64,000 nt of DNA from Oceanospirillum sp048265165 (GTDB lineage Bacteria > Pseudomonadota > Gammaproteobacteria > Pseudomonadales > Halomonadaceae): the NCBI RefSeq assembly GCF_048265165.1, contig NZ_JBLXCD010000004.1, forward strand, positions 124,001 to 188,000, given 5' to 3'. Shown piece after piece: positions 8,691 to 17,620 of the stretch. Under the pieces are notes generated by a model, which saw nothing but the letters and a program-made list of their open reading frames with translations, did no database searches and was not told where the DNA came from. Positions within the stretch are counted from its first letter, which is position 1, and every line of letters starts with the position of its first letter. The position numbers were made by a program, and so were the translations under genes.

Positions 8691-9779
8691 TCAGAGGGTA
8701 CGGGCATCCTGCATAAGACGGTCTACACAGTGGATCACTTCAAGGCTGGCATCCTCCATGCATTGCAGATATTTCAGCATTGCCTGGCTATCACCGTTGG
8801 CTCCGGCTTTTAAAGCAGAGCGGCCGCAATCGTGTACCTTCTTGTGGGGATTATCCAGATCCTTAAAGCTTTGCAGATGGCTGTAGTGATTGGCACCGTA
8901 TCCGTTAAAGTACCAATTACCCAAACGGCATTCCGTATGACGGTTCACTTCGCCAGTGAACTGCTGTTTCTCAATCAGACTGTACACATTATTTTTCCAT
9001 ACCGCATGATCCAGTTTCACGGTATTCAGAAACGCTGAGGTGGTGGAGTCGCTGATCACTTTCTGCATGTGAGTAGAGCGTTCCAGCACCTGTTCAACCA
9101 CATGGTCGATCTGGGATGAAGACGCAGAGATCTCGGCAGTGCTTTGCTGATTTTCACTCACCATGGTTTTAATATCGTTGGTCTGAGCGATCACCTGACT
9201 GATCAGGGATTCGATCTGTCCACTGGCTTCGTGGGCTTTTGCTGCCAATTGGCGAACTTCATCGGCAACGACCGCAAAACCACGACCGGCCTCTCCTGCT
9301 CGAGCTGCTTCGATGGCTGCGTTCAGAGCCAGCAGGTTGGTTTGATCAGAGATCTCCTGAATGGAAGAGACCAGTTTGCTGATTCCGATGGCGGTTTTAT
9401 CCAGTACAGAAACCGCCGTCATGCTTTTACCTGCATGCTCATTGATAAAGTGAGCCCGGCTTTCTAAGCGAACTAGGGCATCACGGGTTTCAGCAAAAAC
9501 ATCGTTCATCTGCTTTTGGGCTTTACGCTCTTCAATAAGTGCTTCGGCACCGGAAGCCAGACCATCTCGAACAGTATCCAGCATATCTCCCCCTTGAAGA
9601 ATACAAGGCATAATTCTGGAGAAGTCTTCAGATGTTTGCTGGATATGGCGGATATGACTCTCCTTCTCTTCAATGACCTCCTTTAGCTGTTGTACTTCGT
9701 CTTTGTACTGCTGTTTAAGCTGTAGCAGCTCTTGTTTCAGAGACTCATTTTCTGTTTTCAGTCCGTTGTTAAACCACAT
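8691..9779 (-). CDS. Soluble methyl-accepting chemotaxis protein with CZB zinc-binding domain
   Basis: Cytoplasmic chemoreceptor-like protein without membrane segments. The N-terminus is a charged coiled coil. The receptor signalling tip is present as EISDQTNLLALNAAIEAARAGEAGRGFAVVADEVRQLA. The C-terminus carries a chemoreceptor zinc-binding (CZB) domain with KLDHAVWKNNVY, HTECRLGNWY and HKKVHDCG. Such receptors are known to sense zinc or oxidants such as hypochlorous acid. The reading frame extends to 9857, but the family usually begins at a short M-(F/W)-FN stretch, so I chose 9779 (MWFNNGLK); neither start has a clear ribosome site. Confidence 0.88.
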   Translation of the reverse strand: MWFNNGLKTENESLKQELLQLKQQYKDEVQQLKEVIEEKESHIRHIQQTSEDFSRIMPCILQGGDMLDTVRDGLASGAEALIEERKAQKQMNDVFAETRDALVRLESRAHFINEHAGKSMTAVSVLDKTAIGISKLVSSIQEISDQTNLLALNAAIEAARAGEAGRGFAVVADEVRQLAAKAHEASGQIESLISQVIAQTNDIKTMVSENQQSTAEISASSSQIDHVVEQVLERSTHMQKVISDSTTSAFLNTVKLDHAVWKNNVYSLIEKQQFTGEVNRHTECRLGNWYFNGYGANHYSHLQSFKDLDNPHKKVHDCGRSALKAGANGDSQAMLKYLQCMEDASLEVIHCVDRLMQDARTL

Positions 9780-10055
9780 AGCTGTACCATTACATTGAAT
9801 AGGAGATATAAGATCTATTTTTTTTATTGGTAACGGCAATGTTACAGGATATTGCATAGATTTACATTTTGAATGTGTGTTAATGAAGTCTTTTTACTTA
9901 TTTTCTACCTGACTTATCGTTGGTTAAGGTGTGGCTTTTCGCAGAAATATTGCAAGTTGAGCCCTTATCTTAGGTCGGAATCTTATACGGTAGTTTTAAC
10001 GCTTCGCGCTTAGGGGTAAAATCCGGGTTTTAAACCAATAAAACGGGATAATGGT

Positions 10056-10775
10056 ATGGGCAGAGCCTTTCAAAACCGAAAAGAGTCCATGGCTAAAACG
10101 TCGGACGCCAAAGCTAAGCTGTACAGTAAATATGGCCGCGAGATCTATGTCTGTGCCAAAGCTGGTGGTGTTGAGCCTGATGGCAACTTGTCCCTGCGGA
10201 GCCTGATTGATCGGGCAAAGAAAGATCAGGTACCCGGACACGTTATCGATAAAGCTCTGGATAAAGCAAAAGGCAGTGGCGGAGAAGATTTTTCAACGGC
10301 ACGCTATGAAGGCTTTGGCCCAGGTGGGACCATGGTGATTGTCGACTGCCTGACTGACAACCCAAACCGTACCTTTGGTGATGTGCGCACATGCTTTAAC
10401 AAAGCCAAGTGCAAAATTGGCGGGCAGGGTAGCGTAAGCCACATGTTCGACCACAGCGCGATCTTTGTTTTTGCTTATGATGATGAAGAAGCTGTATTAG
10501 AAGCCTTGATGGAAGCGGATGTTGATGTGACGGATATCGAAAATGAGAATGAAAAACTCACGGTATTTGCGCCACACACCGATTACGCTAAAGCGAAAAC
10601 AGCGATCACTGAACTGGTGGGCGAAGCGGTTGAGCTGGAAGTGGATGAAATCCAGTTTGTTCCCCACAACATGACCGCCATCTCCGGTGATGATGTGGAA
10701 ACCATGGACAAATTCCTGGATATGCTGAACTTCCTGGATGATGTACAGAATGTTTACCACAATGCTGAGTATTGA
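10056..10775 (+). CDS. YebC/PmpR-family protein (YeeN-like)
   Basis: YebC-family protein of 239 aa beginning MGRAFQNRKESMAKT, with KAKLYSKYGREIY, a VIDKALDKAKG helix, YEGFGPGGTM and the C-terminal DDVQNVYHN signature. Family members have been described as DNA-binding regulators and, more recently for YebC proteins, as ribosome-associated factors that help translate proline stretches. The sequence resembles the YeeN subgroup more than canonical YebC (Ala-Lys-Thr extension near the N-terminus). It is a single gene, followed by a strong bidirectional terminator. Confidence 0.9.
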   Translation: MGRAFQNRKESMAKTSDAKAKLYSKYGREIYVCAKAGGVEPDGNLSLRSLIDRAKKDQVPGHVIDKALDKAKGSGGEDFSTARYEGFGPGGTMVIVDCLTDNPNRTFGDVRTCFNKAKCKIGGQGSVSHMFDHSAIFVFAYDDEEAVLEALMEADVDVTDIENENEKLTVFAPHTDYAKAKTAITELVGEAVELEVDEIQFVPHNMTAISGDDVETMDKFLDMLNFLDDVQNVYHNAEY

Positions 10776-10822
10776 GTGACCGGCAGAATATGCTGAAGAG
10801 ATTCTCTCAGATCTCAAATACT

Positions 10823-10851
10823 AAAAAGCCCTGATAAAATCAGGGCTTTTT
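10823..10851. terminator. Bidirectional terminator between yebC-like gene and paaE
   Basis: AAAAAGCCCTGAT / ATCAGGGCTTTTT forms a 13-bp stem with a three-base loop, with A and T runs on the two sides. It can serve both convergent units. Confidence 0.9.
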
Positions 10852-10873
10852 AGTGGGTGAACCTGATACAAGG

Positions 10874-11971
10874 TTAACGCTGGTCGAAATCCAGTACCAC
10901 TTCATCGGAGATTGGGTGTGCCTGGCAGCTCAGAACGTAACCTGCATCTATCTCGTGCTGTTCCAGGCCGTGGGAGATATCCATCTCTACTTCACCTTTG
11001 GTCAGCTTACATTTACAGGTTGAGCAAACGCCGCCTTTACAAGAGTAAGGCAAGTCCATACCCACTTCCATACCAGCATCCAGGATGTTCTGACCAACGG
11101 TTGCCAGGTCGAACATCACAGAACGGCCATCGGCAATCACTGTCACTTTAGAGGTTTTGTTTTCACCGTACTGTTCAACACGGGCGTGTGCTTTAGCCAG
11201 AGTCGCTTCTGCATCTGCTGAGGAGCTTGCGAACAGTTCGTAGTGAATTTGATCATCACCCAAGCCCTCCATGCGGAAGCCGCGGGAAACTTCGGTCATC
11301 ATGGCTTCCGGGCCGCAGATAAAGGCTTCGTCGGTGCTCTTAATATCGATCAGACCGGCTTTCTGCAGAGCATAGCCTTTTTTGTTGTCGATACGACCGT
11401 TCAGCAGGTCGGCACCCTGATCTTCATAATCCATGACGTTGATCCACTGGAAGCGGCTCATGTAACGGTTTTTAATGAAGTTCAGCTCATCTTTAAACAT
11501 CACGGTGTTGCTGCGTTGGTTACCATAGATGAGGGTAACTTTACTGTTTGGTTCGATATCCAGCACGGATTTCATGATGGAGATCATCGGTGTGATGCCG
11601 GAACCTGCTGCGATGCACATGTAGTTCTTGGCGTTGTCAGCCTTTAGTTCTGAGTAGAAGCTACCCTGGGGCGGCATTACTTCAATATCCATGCCGGGCT
11701 TGAGCTCGTCGTTGGCATAGTTAGAGAAACGACCACCCTCAACACGCTTGATACCTACACGCATATGGCCATCGGTGACGCCGGAGCAAATGGAGTAAGA
11801 TCGACGAACGTCTTCTCCATTGATCATGGCACGCAGAGTCAGGAACTGACCCTGAATAAAGTTAAATTTTTCTTTCAGTTCCGCAGGAACATCGAAGGTT
11901 ACACAGATCGCAGTGTCCGTTTCCGGCTGTACATCCGCGATTTTTAGTGTGTAAAACTGGGTGTCAGACAT
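10874..11971 (-). CDS. paaE: Phenylacetyl-CoA epoxidase reductase subunit PaaE
   Basis: Electron-transfer subunit that passes NADPH electrons to the di-iron PaaA in the ring-1,2-phenylacetyl-CoA epoxidase. An N-terminal FAD-binding module with RRSYSICS is followed by an NAD(P)-binding part (GSGITPMISIMKS) and a C-terminal plant-type 2Fe-2S ferredoxin with CKGGVCSTCKCKL and a later SCQAHP cysteine. Length 365 aa fits. It is the last gene of paaABCDE. Confidence 0.95.
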   Translation of the reverse strand: MSDTQFYTLKIADVQPETDTAICVTFDVPAELKEKFNFIQGQFLTLRAMINGEDVRRSYSICSGVTDGHMRVGIKRVEGGRFSNYANDELKPGMDIEVMPPQGSFYSELKADNAKNYMCIAAGSGITPMISIMKSVLDIEPNSKVTLIYGNQRSNTVMFKDELNFIKNRYMSRFQWINVMDYEDQGADLLNGRIDNKKGYALQKAGLIDIKSTDEAFICGPEAMMTEVSRGFRMEGLGDDQIHYELFASSSADAEATLAKAHARVEQYGENKTSKVTVIADGRSVMFDLATVGQNILDAGMEVGMDLPYSCKGGVCSTCKCKLTKGEVEMDISHGLEQHEIDAGYVLSCQAHPISDEVVLDFDQR

Positions 11972-12027
11972 GATGTCACCTATATCCTGTTGGCTGACTC
12001 AGTGGGAGCCTCGCCGGAACCGGCACT

Positions 12028-12133
12028 GGAAATGACATTTCCGGAAGCAGGTTCTCTGATTATTTTTGTAGTTGCAAACTCTGTGCTGTTTTTGATCGGC
12101 CAGATCATCCTGAATCAGTGTTTTTTGATTCAG
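12028..12133 (-). other. Hairpins in the paaD-paaE gap
   Basis: The 171-base gap between paaD and paaE holds two perfect inverted repeats: CTGAATCA / TGATTCAG (12110-12133) and GGAAAT / ATTTCC (12028-12042). Neither is followed by a T run, so mRNA processing or stability is more likely than termination. Function is unknown. Confidence 0.4.
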
Positions 12134-12142
12134 AATCTTGAG

Positions 12143-12682
12143 TCAGATCTTCTTAAAGTAGTCAAAAGGCTCATTGCAGTCGTTGCACTGGAACAGGGCT
12201 TTACAGGCTGTAGAGCCAAACTCACTAACCCGGCGGGTGTTTCGCGAACTACAATGCGGGCACAGGGCATGGGCATCCGGTGTTAAGCCATCTTCATCCA
12301 GCTCAGCATCTTCCGGAGGCGCTATACCATAATTTCTGAGCTTGCGACGGCCTTCCTGAGTCATCCATTCTGAACTCCAGGCGGGTGCCAGACTGGTTTT
12401 GATCTCGACATCCGAAAAACCAGCATCATTTAGTGCCTGAGTGATATCTTCTGCCATAGCATTCATGGCAGGGCAGCCGGAGTAGGTTGGCGTGATGGTC
12501 ACGACAATCTGTTTACCGTTGCGCTTGATGTCACGCAGCACACCCAGATCCCACAGACTCAGGGCTGGAACTTCCGGATCTTTCACAGCATCCAGCAGGT
12601 CCCAGAGATCCTTAACCGCTTCATCGCTGCGCAGCTGCAGTCGCTTGTACTGCTCAACCGGCATTAATGGGATTTCTGTCAT
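12143..12682 (-). CDS. paaD: Phenylacetyl-CoA epoxidase assembly protein PaaD
   Basis: Protein needed for an active epoxidase, thought to help maturation of its metal centres. It has an N-terminal MIP18/DUF59 domain (VKDPEVPALSLWDLGVL and the TPTYSGCPAM cysteine motif) and a C-terminal zinc ribbon (CPHCSSRNT ... CKALFQCNDCNEPFDYFK). Length is 179 aa. It lies between paaC and paaE in the operon. Confidence 0.94.
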   Translation of the reverse strand: MTEIPLMPVEQYKRLQLRSDEAVKDLWDLLDAVKDPEVPALSLWDLGVLRDIKRNGKQIVVTITPTYSGCPAMNAMAEDITQALNDAGFSDVEIKTSLAPAWSSEWMTQEGRRKLRNYGIAPPEDAELDEDGLTPDAHALCPHCSSRNTRRVSEFGSTACKALFQCNDCNEPFDYFKKI

Positions 12683-12787
12683 GGCATGAGTACCTCAAAT
12701 GGACTGATGCGCTGTCTTTGGACAGGCATCAGAGACTCAGTTGTTACAGTTTGGTAGCAATTTATCCACGAACAGGTGCAGCCGTTA

Positions 12788-13552
12788 TTACCACTTGCAG
12801 CCCGGGAAGGAGCGGTGCACGATCTGCATCTCGGTCAGCATATGACCCAGGTTCTCGGTGTGATAGCCGATACGCCCGCCACGAACCGCCCATTCTTCGG
12901 TAGGAATCGTCAGGGTTGCGTCGTTCAGGATCTCGGTTACTTTTGCCAGCCACGCATCGCGGAGCTTGGATACGTCAACCCCGATACCTGCATCAGCCAG
13001 CATCTGTTCAGTCTCGTCCATATCAAACAGTTCATGGGTGTAACCCCACAGAGCATCAACGGCTTTCTGAGTGCGCTTGTGGCTCTCTTCGGTGCCGTCA
13101 CCCAAACGCAGAACCCAGTCACGGCTGCGGCGCAGGTGATATTTGGTTTCTTTGATCGCTTTAGCTGCAATTGCAGACAGGGTTTCGTCTTTGGATTTCA
13201 GCAGTTCAGGCAGTAGATAGGTGTAGTACACATCGGCAAACAGCTGACGAACCTGTGAGTAGGCGAAGTCACCTTTCGGCATCTCCATCAGCAGCAGGTT
13301 GCGGTATTCACGATCGTTACGCATGTAAGCGAAATCGTCTTCGTCACGGCCATCGTTAGCCAGCTCTGCCGCATAGGCGTAGAACATACGCGCACGACCG
13401 ATGTAATCGAGAGATACGTTGCCGTAGGCGATATCTTCTTCCAGGAAAGGACCATAGCTGATCCACTCTGAAATGCGGTGACCCAGTACCACTGAGTCGT
13501 CACCCAGGCGGGTGGTGTATTCAAGCGTTGCCGCTTTTATTGCTTCACTCAT
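12788..13552 (-). CDS. paaC: Phenylacetyl-CoA epoxidase structural subunit PaaC
   Basis: Ferritin-like partner of PaaA that forms the stable PaaAC core but lacks the catalytic di-iron site. Visible blocks are LGDDSVVLGHRISEW, EEDIAYGNVSLDYIGRAR and YHLRRSRDWVLRLGDGTEESH. The open frame reaches 13588, but the ATG at 13552 (MSEAIKAATLEY) has GGAG at a suitable distance and matches the usual family start. The product is 254 aa. Confidence 0.94.
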   Translation of the reverse strand: MSEAIKAATLEYTTRLGDDSVVLGHRISEWISYGPFLEEDIAYGNVSLDYIGRARMFYAYAAELANDGRDEDDFAYMRNDREYRNLLLMEMPKGDFAYSQVRQLFADVYYTYLLPELLKSKDETLSAIAAKAIKETKYHLRRSRDWVLRLGDGTEESHKRTQKAVDALWGYTHELFDMDETEQMLADAGIGVDVSKLRDAWLAKVTEILNDATLTIPTEEWAVRGGRIGYHTENLGHMLTEMQIVHRSFPGCKW

Positions 13553-13609
13553 TATTCTTTCTCCGAACCTTTTCCACGTTTCTTTCACGCATTGACGCTT
13601 AAAGCGTGA

Positions 13610-13903
13610 TTACATGTTGTTCACAGGGTCAGGCAGAACGTAATAAGTGGCATGACGGTATGGCTTGTCATCGTTAGGGTCGTAGAAGCTATCCGCATCG
13701 TCTTCCTGGGAGGCGCAGATGTCGGAAGATTTAACAACCCAGATGCTGACGCCTTCGCTACGGCGGGTGTAGCAGTCGCGTGCGTATTCCAGAGCCTGTT
13801 CCTGATCTTCAGCGTGCAGGCTACCAACATGTTTGTGGTCAAGGCCACGCTTGGAGCGGATGAAGACTTCGAATAACTCAAGTTTTTCAGTAATAACAGA
13901 CAT
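13610..13903 (-). CDS. paaB: Phenylacetyl-CoA epoxidase subunit PaaB
   Basis: Small subunit of 97 aa that bridges PaaAC and the reductase in the epoxidase. Recognised from EVFIRSKRGLDHKHVGSLHAEDQEQALEYARDCYTRR and the C-terminal PYRHATYYVLPD. Length equals the usual 94-97 aa. It starts 14 bases after the paaA stop, which shows translational linkage in the operon. Confidence 0.95.
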   Translation of the reverse strand: MSVITEKLELFEVFIRSKRGLDHKHVGSLHAEDQEQALEYARDCYTRRSEGVSIWVVKSSDICASQEDDADSFYDPNDDKPYRHATYYVLPDPVNNM

Positions 13904-13917
13904 GTTTGATATCCCCT

Positions 13918-14859
13918 TTACGCTGCGTGCTGAGCTTTTTTAGCTCTTTTCTTTTCGTTGTATGCAGTGATGGCATCACGTACCCACTCACCTTCGTCGT
14001 GAGCGGCAACGTGGTGTTCAACGCGCTGGCGGTTACAGTGACCATTACCGTTGATCACGCTCCAGAACTCATCCCAGTTGAGATCAGAGCTGTCGTAGTG
14101 ACCACGCTCCTCGTTCCACTTGATCGCCTGATCCGGGTGCTCAAGGCCTAGTACTTCGATCTGTTTAACCGTCTGGTCTACAAACTTCTGGCGCAGGTCA
14201 TCGTTGGTTTCACGCTTGATTTTCCACTCCATTGATTTTTGGGAATGAGCGGAATCAGAGTCATGGGGGCCAAACATCATCAGAGCTGGCCAGTAGAAGC
14301 GATTCAGAGCATCCTGGGCCATCGCTTTCTGCTCTGGAGAGCCTTTAGCCATAGATAGCATTGCTTCATAACCCTGGCGCTGGTGGAAGGACTCTTCTTT
14401 ACAGATACGGATCATGCCGCGGGAATAAGGACCATAGGAGGTACGCTGCAGGGATACCTGATTGACAATCGCTGCACCATCCACCAGCCAGCCAATCGCA
14501 GCGACATCTGCCCAGGTCAGTACCGGATAGTTGAAGATGGAAGAGTATTTGGCTTTACCGCTCTGCAGCTGTTCGATCATCTCTGAGCGTGATATGCCCA
14601 ATGTTTCTGCTGCACTGTACAGGTACAGGCCATGACCTGCTTCATCCTGTACTTTAGATATCAGTACAGCTTTGCGGCGCAATGATGGTGCACGGGTAAT
14701 GTAATTACCTTCCGGCTGCATGCCGATCACTTCAGAGTGTGCATGCTGCGAAATCTGACGAATCAGGTTTTTCCGGTATTGCGCAGGCATCCAGTCTTTT
14801 GGCTCGATCTTTTCTTCTGCTTCGATCTTACGCATGAAATTTTGTTCTTCGGGCGTCAT
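13918..14859 (-). CDS. paaA: Phenylacetyl-CoA epoxidase catalytic subunit PaaA
   Basis: Catalytic di-iron oxygenase that epoxidises the aromatic ring of phenylacetyl-CoA. The carboxylate and histidine ligands lie in the ferritin-like helices, including SKVQDEAGHGLYLYSAAE and CKEESFHQRQGYEAM. An in-frame ATG at 14898 exists, but the start at 14859 (MTPEEQNFM) is preceded by GGAGAG and gives 313 aa. It is the first gene of paaABCDE. No other paa genes (ligase, isomerase, hydrolase or beta-oxidation genes) are in the window. Confidence 0.96.
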   Translation of the reverse strand: MTPEEQNFMRKIEAEEKIEPKDWMPAQYRKNLIRQISQHAHSEVIGMQPEGNYITRAPSLRRKAVLISKVQDEAGHGLYLYSAAETLGISRSEMIEQLQSGKAKYSSIFNYPVLTWADVAAIGWLVDGAAIVNQVSLQRTSYGPYSRGMIRICKEESFHQRQGYEAMLSMAKGSPEQKAMAQDALNRFYWPALMMFGPHDSDSAHSQKSMEWKIKRETNDDLRQKFVDQTVKQIEVLGLEHPDQAIKWNEERGHYDSSDLNWDEFWSVINGNGHCNRQRVEHHVAAHDEGEWVRDAITAYNEKKRAKKAQHAA

Positions 14860-14909
14860 ATCTATGCTCTCCGATCTTTTTATTATCTGCCAAGCCATGT
14901 AACTGATTT

Positions 14910-14938
14910 TATTCAGTGGTAGACGATTTCTGTATCAA
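14910..14938 (-). promoter_or_regulatory. Candidate promoter of paaABCDE
   Basis: On the minus strand TTGATA (14938-14933) and TGAATA (14915-14910) are separated by 17 bases and end about 50 bases before the paaA start. No PaaX-type operator could be recognised. Confidence 0.4.
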
Positions 14939-14939
14939 C

Positions 14940-15385
14940 TTAAAGTTTCAACGAGTCATGTCTTTGGTGCAGGCAGGTTGCAGCAAATCAGAACGCACCC
15001 CTTCTATACGACAGGATGCGTGCCTGTTTGAATAATAGGCAAAGCAGTAAGGCTGCATTACCCAAGTCTTATCTCAGAGGCTTTATTATATGACACGTTT
15101 TTTAAAATGCAAAACATCAAAGTGTATCGCTTTATGTTTTGCCTGTTTTTTAAGCGCAATTGAGAGACTGAGTGTCGTCTCATGCAGCATTTTCCCGCAG
15201 TTTACTTTCGGAGGTTTTTTTATGATTGTGGCTCTGTTCGGAGGAGGAGAGCCTTATGCTTTTAAAGGGAAGGCTTTGGTTTTTCTTTCAGGAGTGGGCA
15301 GGCGGTGGTGCAGATCTTGCAGAATATTGAGCTTTAAAGAAGGGCGGACTCCGGTGTACTGATCAGCACACCGGAGTTTGGCAGG
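14940..15385. other. Gap between paaA and a small gene
   Basis: About 445 bases with no convincing gene. A 90-codon open frame at 15090-15362 has AGAGG upstream, but its composition is not protein-like and its stop lies inside a hairpin. A 10-bp inverted repeat, ACTCCGGTGT / ACACCGGAGT (15348-15377), sits just past the end of the next minus-strand gene and may terminate it. Confidence 0.4.
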
Positions 15386-15553
15386 CTAAAAACGCCCCTG
15401 GATTTTTAGACCTTTTGCCATGCGCGCCATATTGTCTCTCATCCGGCTGCGACGATCTTCAAGGCGAGACTGAATTTCGGCCATCGTCAGTGCGAGTTCA
15501 TCACAAAGAAGAGAGGTTCTCTGCAGGCGTTTGCTCGTGGTGCTGTGGGGCAT
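15386..15553 (-). CDS. Small basic hypothetical protein
   Basis: Open frame of 55 codons from MPHSTTSKR, ending in MARMAKGLKIQGRF. It is rich in arginine and predicted mostly helical (RTSLLCDELALTMAEIQSRLEDRRSRMRDNMARM). A longer frame to 15613 exists but would start in less protein-like sequence. A hairpin just downstream supports a real transcription unit. I do not recognise the family. A small helical regulator or nucleic-acid-associated protein is possible but unproven. Confidence 0.45.
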   Translation of the reverse strand: MPHSTTSKRLQRTSLLCDELALTMAEIQSRLEDRRSRMRDNMARMAKGLKIQGRF

Positions 15554-15808
15554 GGTGTGATCTCTTTTAGTCCATGATGTTTGAGCGGTGTATCCGTCAA
15601 AAATTATGGGCATTCTAGAGGTGGATATGAATCTGGTCTGTAGGCTTTTCCCTGATAAATGTAAGTGAATGAAATGGGGTTAGTCTTGCCACTGTATTTA
15701 GGATGAGATAATTAAACGGCTCTATGTTGGTAGTGTTTCATCATGTCAGGAATTGTTCCATTTCACTGCTGGTGAGGCTGGCTTCAACATTGTAGTCTTT
15801 GTCTATTT
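15554..15808. other. Gap with no recognised content
   Basis: Between two small open frames on opposite strands. I see no convincing gene, repeat or terminator in it. Confidence 0.4.
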
Positions 15809-15823
15809 ATGAGAGCGGCTACG

Positions 15824-16015
15824 ATGAAGCAGAAAAAGCCTGTGGTTCAAACAGAGGTTGTTTGCCGTAAGAAAAAGCAGATGCAGGATGCGGATGCAGG
15901 AATACCCTGTCGCGTTTGCCTTGCACAGGGGGCGCCCTGCGCAGCAATGACTCAGCAGCTTTTTTCAGGTAAAGCCGAACACGTTGAGTGTGAACTTATG
16001 AAGCATTGCTTCTGA
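15824..16015 (+). CDS. Small cysteine-rich hypothetical protein
   Basis: Open frame of 63 codons from MKQKKPVVQTEVVCRKKKQMQ, with cysteines in CRVCLAQGAPC and later C-E-L-M-K-H-C. The spaced cysteines could bind a metal, but the family is not recognised. A start at 15809 is also possible; neither has a strong ribosome site. A hairpin (16018-16063) begins right after the stop. This is a weak call. Confidence 0.35.
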   Translation: MKQKKPVVQTEVVCRKKKQMQDADAGIPCRVCLAQGAPCAAMTQQLFSGKAEHVECELMKHCF

Positions 16016-16017
16016 AG

Positions 16018-16063
16018 AGCCCCTTAACCTCCAGCGATACAAAGTCGCTGTGGTCAAGGGGCT
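16018..16063. other. Long hairpin between convergent genes
   Basis: AGCCCCTT / AAGGGGCT with an inner AGCGA / TCGCT stem. There is no T run on either side, so it is a weak terminator or an RNA-stabilising hairpin. Confidence 0.5.
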
Positions 16064-16074
16064 GAGTTATCGGG

Positions 16075-17439
16075 TCAGAATACCAGGTGCGCAACGCCGG
16101 CAATCACAGGTAACGTGATAAGGGTACGCAAAATAAAGATGATAAATAGCTCAAAAATATTAACCGGAATCTTGCTGCCCAAAATTAAGGCTCCGACCTC
16201 TGACAGGTAGATCAGCTGGGTGATGGACACCGCAGCAATCACAAATCGGGTCATCTCGCTTTCAATGGATGCCGCCATGATGGATGGGATAAACATATCA
16301 GCAAAACCAACAACCAGGGTTTCTGATGCTTTCGTTGCTTCAGGGATATGCAGCAACTCCAGTAAGGGAACATAAGGGGCACCCAGGATACTGAAGAAAG
16401 ATGTATTTTCGGCAATCATCAGTGCAATCGTGCCTATCGCCATAACGACTGGCAGCACGCAGAACACCATCTCCGCTGCATTTTTACTGCCATCCGCCAG
16501 AACAGCCTTAAAGCCTTTACTTTTTTCTGCCCGTGCAATGGCTTGTCTTATACCGAGGGTAAAGAGTTCAGAAAGAGGTTTCTTTGCAAGCTCGCAGTTT
16601 TCAGCCTCTGTGCCATCATCGTATTGGTTTGCCTTCCAGCGCAGCGGTGGGAGTCTTGGGATAATTAATGCAGCAACAAACCCGGCCAGAGAAACGGCCA
16701 GATAAAATGGAATAAACAGGTGTTCCAGTTTTACCTGTGCAATAACGACCAGCGCGAAACTGATGGATACTGCTGAGAAAGTTGTGGCAATAACCGCAGC
16801 TTCCCGTTTGGTGTACATTTTTTGTTCATATTGCTGACTAGTCAGCATGACGCCTACAGTGCCATCGCCTAACCATGAGGTTGTACAGTCAATTGCAGAG
16901 CGGCCGGGTAGGTTAAATAACGGACGCATTATCTTGCTCATCAGGCTTCCGGTTAGTTCAAGCAGACCAAAATCCAGCAGCAGCGGAAGCAACAATCCTG
17001 CAAAGAGAAATACAGCCAGCAGGGTTGGCATCAGATCCTTCAGAACCAGAGCACCTGTGTACTCATGCCAGATCATGCCGGGGCCTACCTCACTGATGGT
17101 CATAACTGCAAAAACAGCACCCAGTACACGCATTACCAGCCAGGGATAACTGGTCAGAAACAAGGTTTTTATCAGCTTATTATCATGCAGCGGCCTGAAA
17201 AATGTTGTTACTACAGACAGGGTTGCAGCAACACAGATCAGTCCCGTGACGATTAACGGGGCCTTATCACCTAGCAAGCTCTTGAAGATGCCTGCCAGTA
17301 CGGCCACCGGGATTGTAACGCTACCGTCGTAGGCTACCGGTGTCATAAAGAGCAGCAGACCCAGCAGAGATGGGATGATAAATTTCCAGATGCTGCTTTT
17401 TCTCTTCGTCGCGTCCGCTGCTAAGGCGTCATTCGACAT
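16075..17439 (-). CDS. YjiH-family membrane protein (nucleoside-recognition Gate domain)
   Basis: Integral membrane protein of 454 aa with about ten hydrophobic segments and the Gate domain seen in nucleoside transporters and spore-maturation proteins. It resembles E. coli YjiH, with SWLGDGTVGVMLTSQQYEQKMYTKREAAVIATTFSAVSISFALVV as a recognisable stretch. The substrate is unknown. The frame opens at 17454; I chose 17439 (MSNDALAAD), with GAGG upstream. It stands alone. Confidence 0.82.
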   Translation of the reverse strand: MSNDALAADATKRKSSIWKFIIPSLLGLLLFMTPVAYDGSVTIPVAVLAGIFKSLLGDKAPLIVTGLICVAATLSVVTTFFRPLHDNKLIKTLFLTSYPWLVMRVLGAVFAVMTISEVGPGMIWHEYTGALVLKDLMPTLLAVFLFAGLLLPLLLDFGLLELTGSLMSKIMRPLFNLPGRSAIDCTTSWLGDGTVGVMLTSQQYEQKMYTKREAAVIATTFSAVSISFALVVIAQVKLEHLFIPFYLAVSLAGFVAALIIPRLPPLRWKANQYDDGTEAENCELAKKPLSELFTLGIRQAIARAEKSKGFKAVLADGSKNAAEMVFCVLPVVMAIGTIALMIAENTSFFSILGAPYVPLLELLHIPEATKASETLVVGFADMFIPSIMAASIESEMTRFVIAAVSITQLIYLSEVGALILGSKIPVNIFELFIIFILRTLITLPVIAGVAHLVF

Positions 17440-17581
17440 ACGCATTACCCTCAATCGTTATTGTTATCGGAATTAGTCCGCATTATTTTAAGGTGGAGGA
17501 GTATATTATCCTTGGCCTAGGCAATATCAATTTATAGGGGCGTTATATAAACAAAAATTGCTAAATCAGGTCGCTTTTCTG

Positions 17582-17612
17582 AAAAAAAAGACTAAAAACG
17601 AGTAGTTTTTAG
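17582..17612 (-). terminator. Terminator of the MATE exporter gene
   Basis: On the minus strand CTAAAAAC / GTTTTTAG with a five-base loop is followed by TC and a run of eight T, nine bases after the MATE stop codon. Confidence 0.8.
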
Positions 17613-17620
17613 GTGTTTTT

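Noticed and set aside
15090..15362. 90-codon open frame as a gene
   Set aside because: Odd composition, no recognised features, and its stop lies in the loop of a hairpin that belongs to the gene on the other strand.
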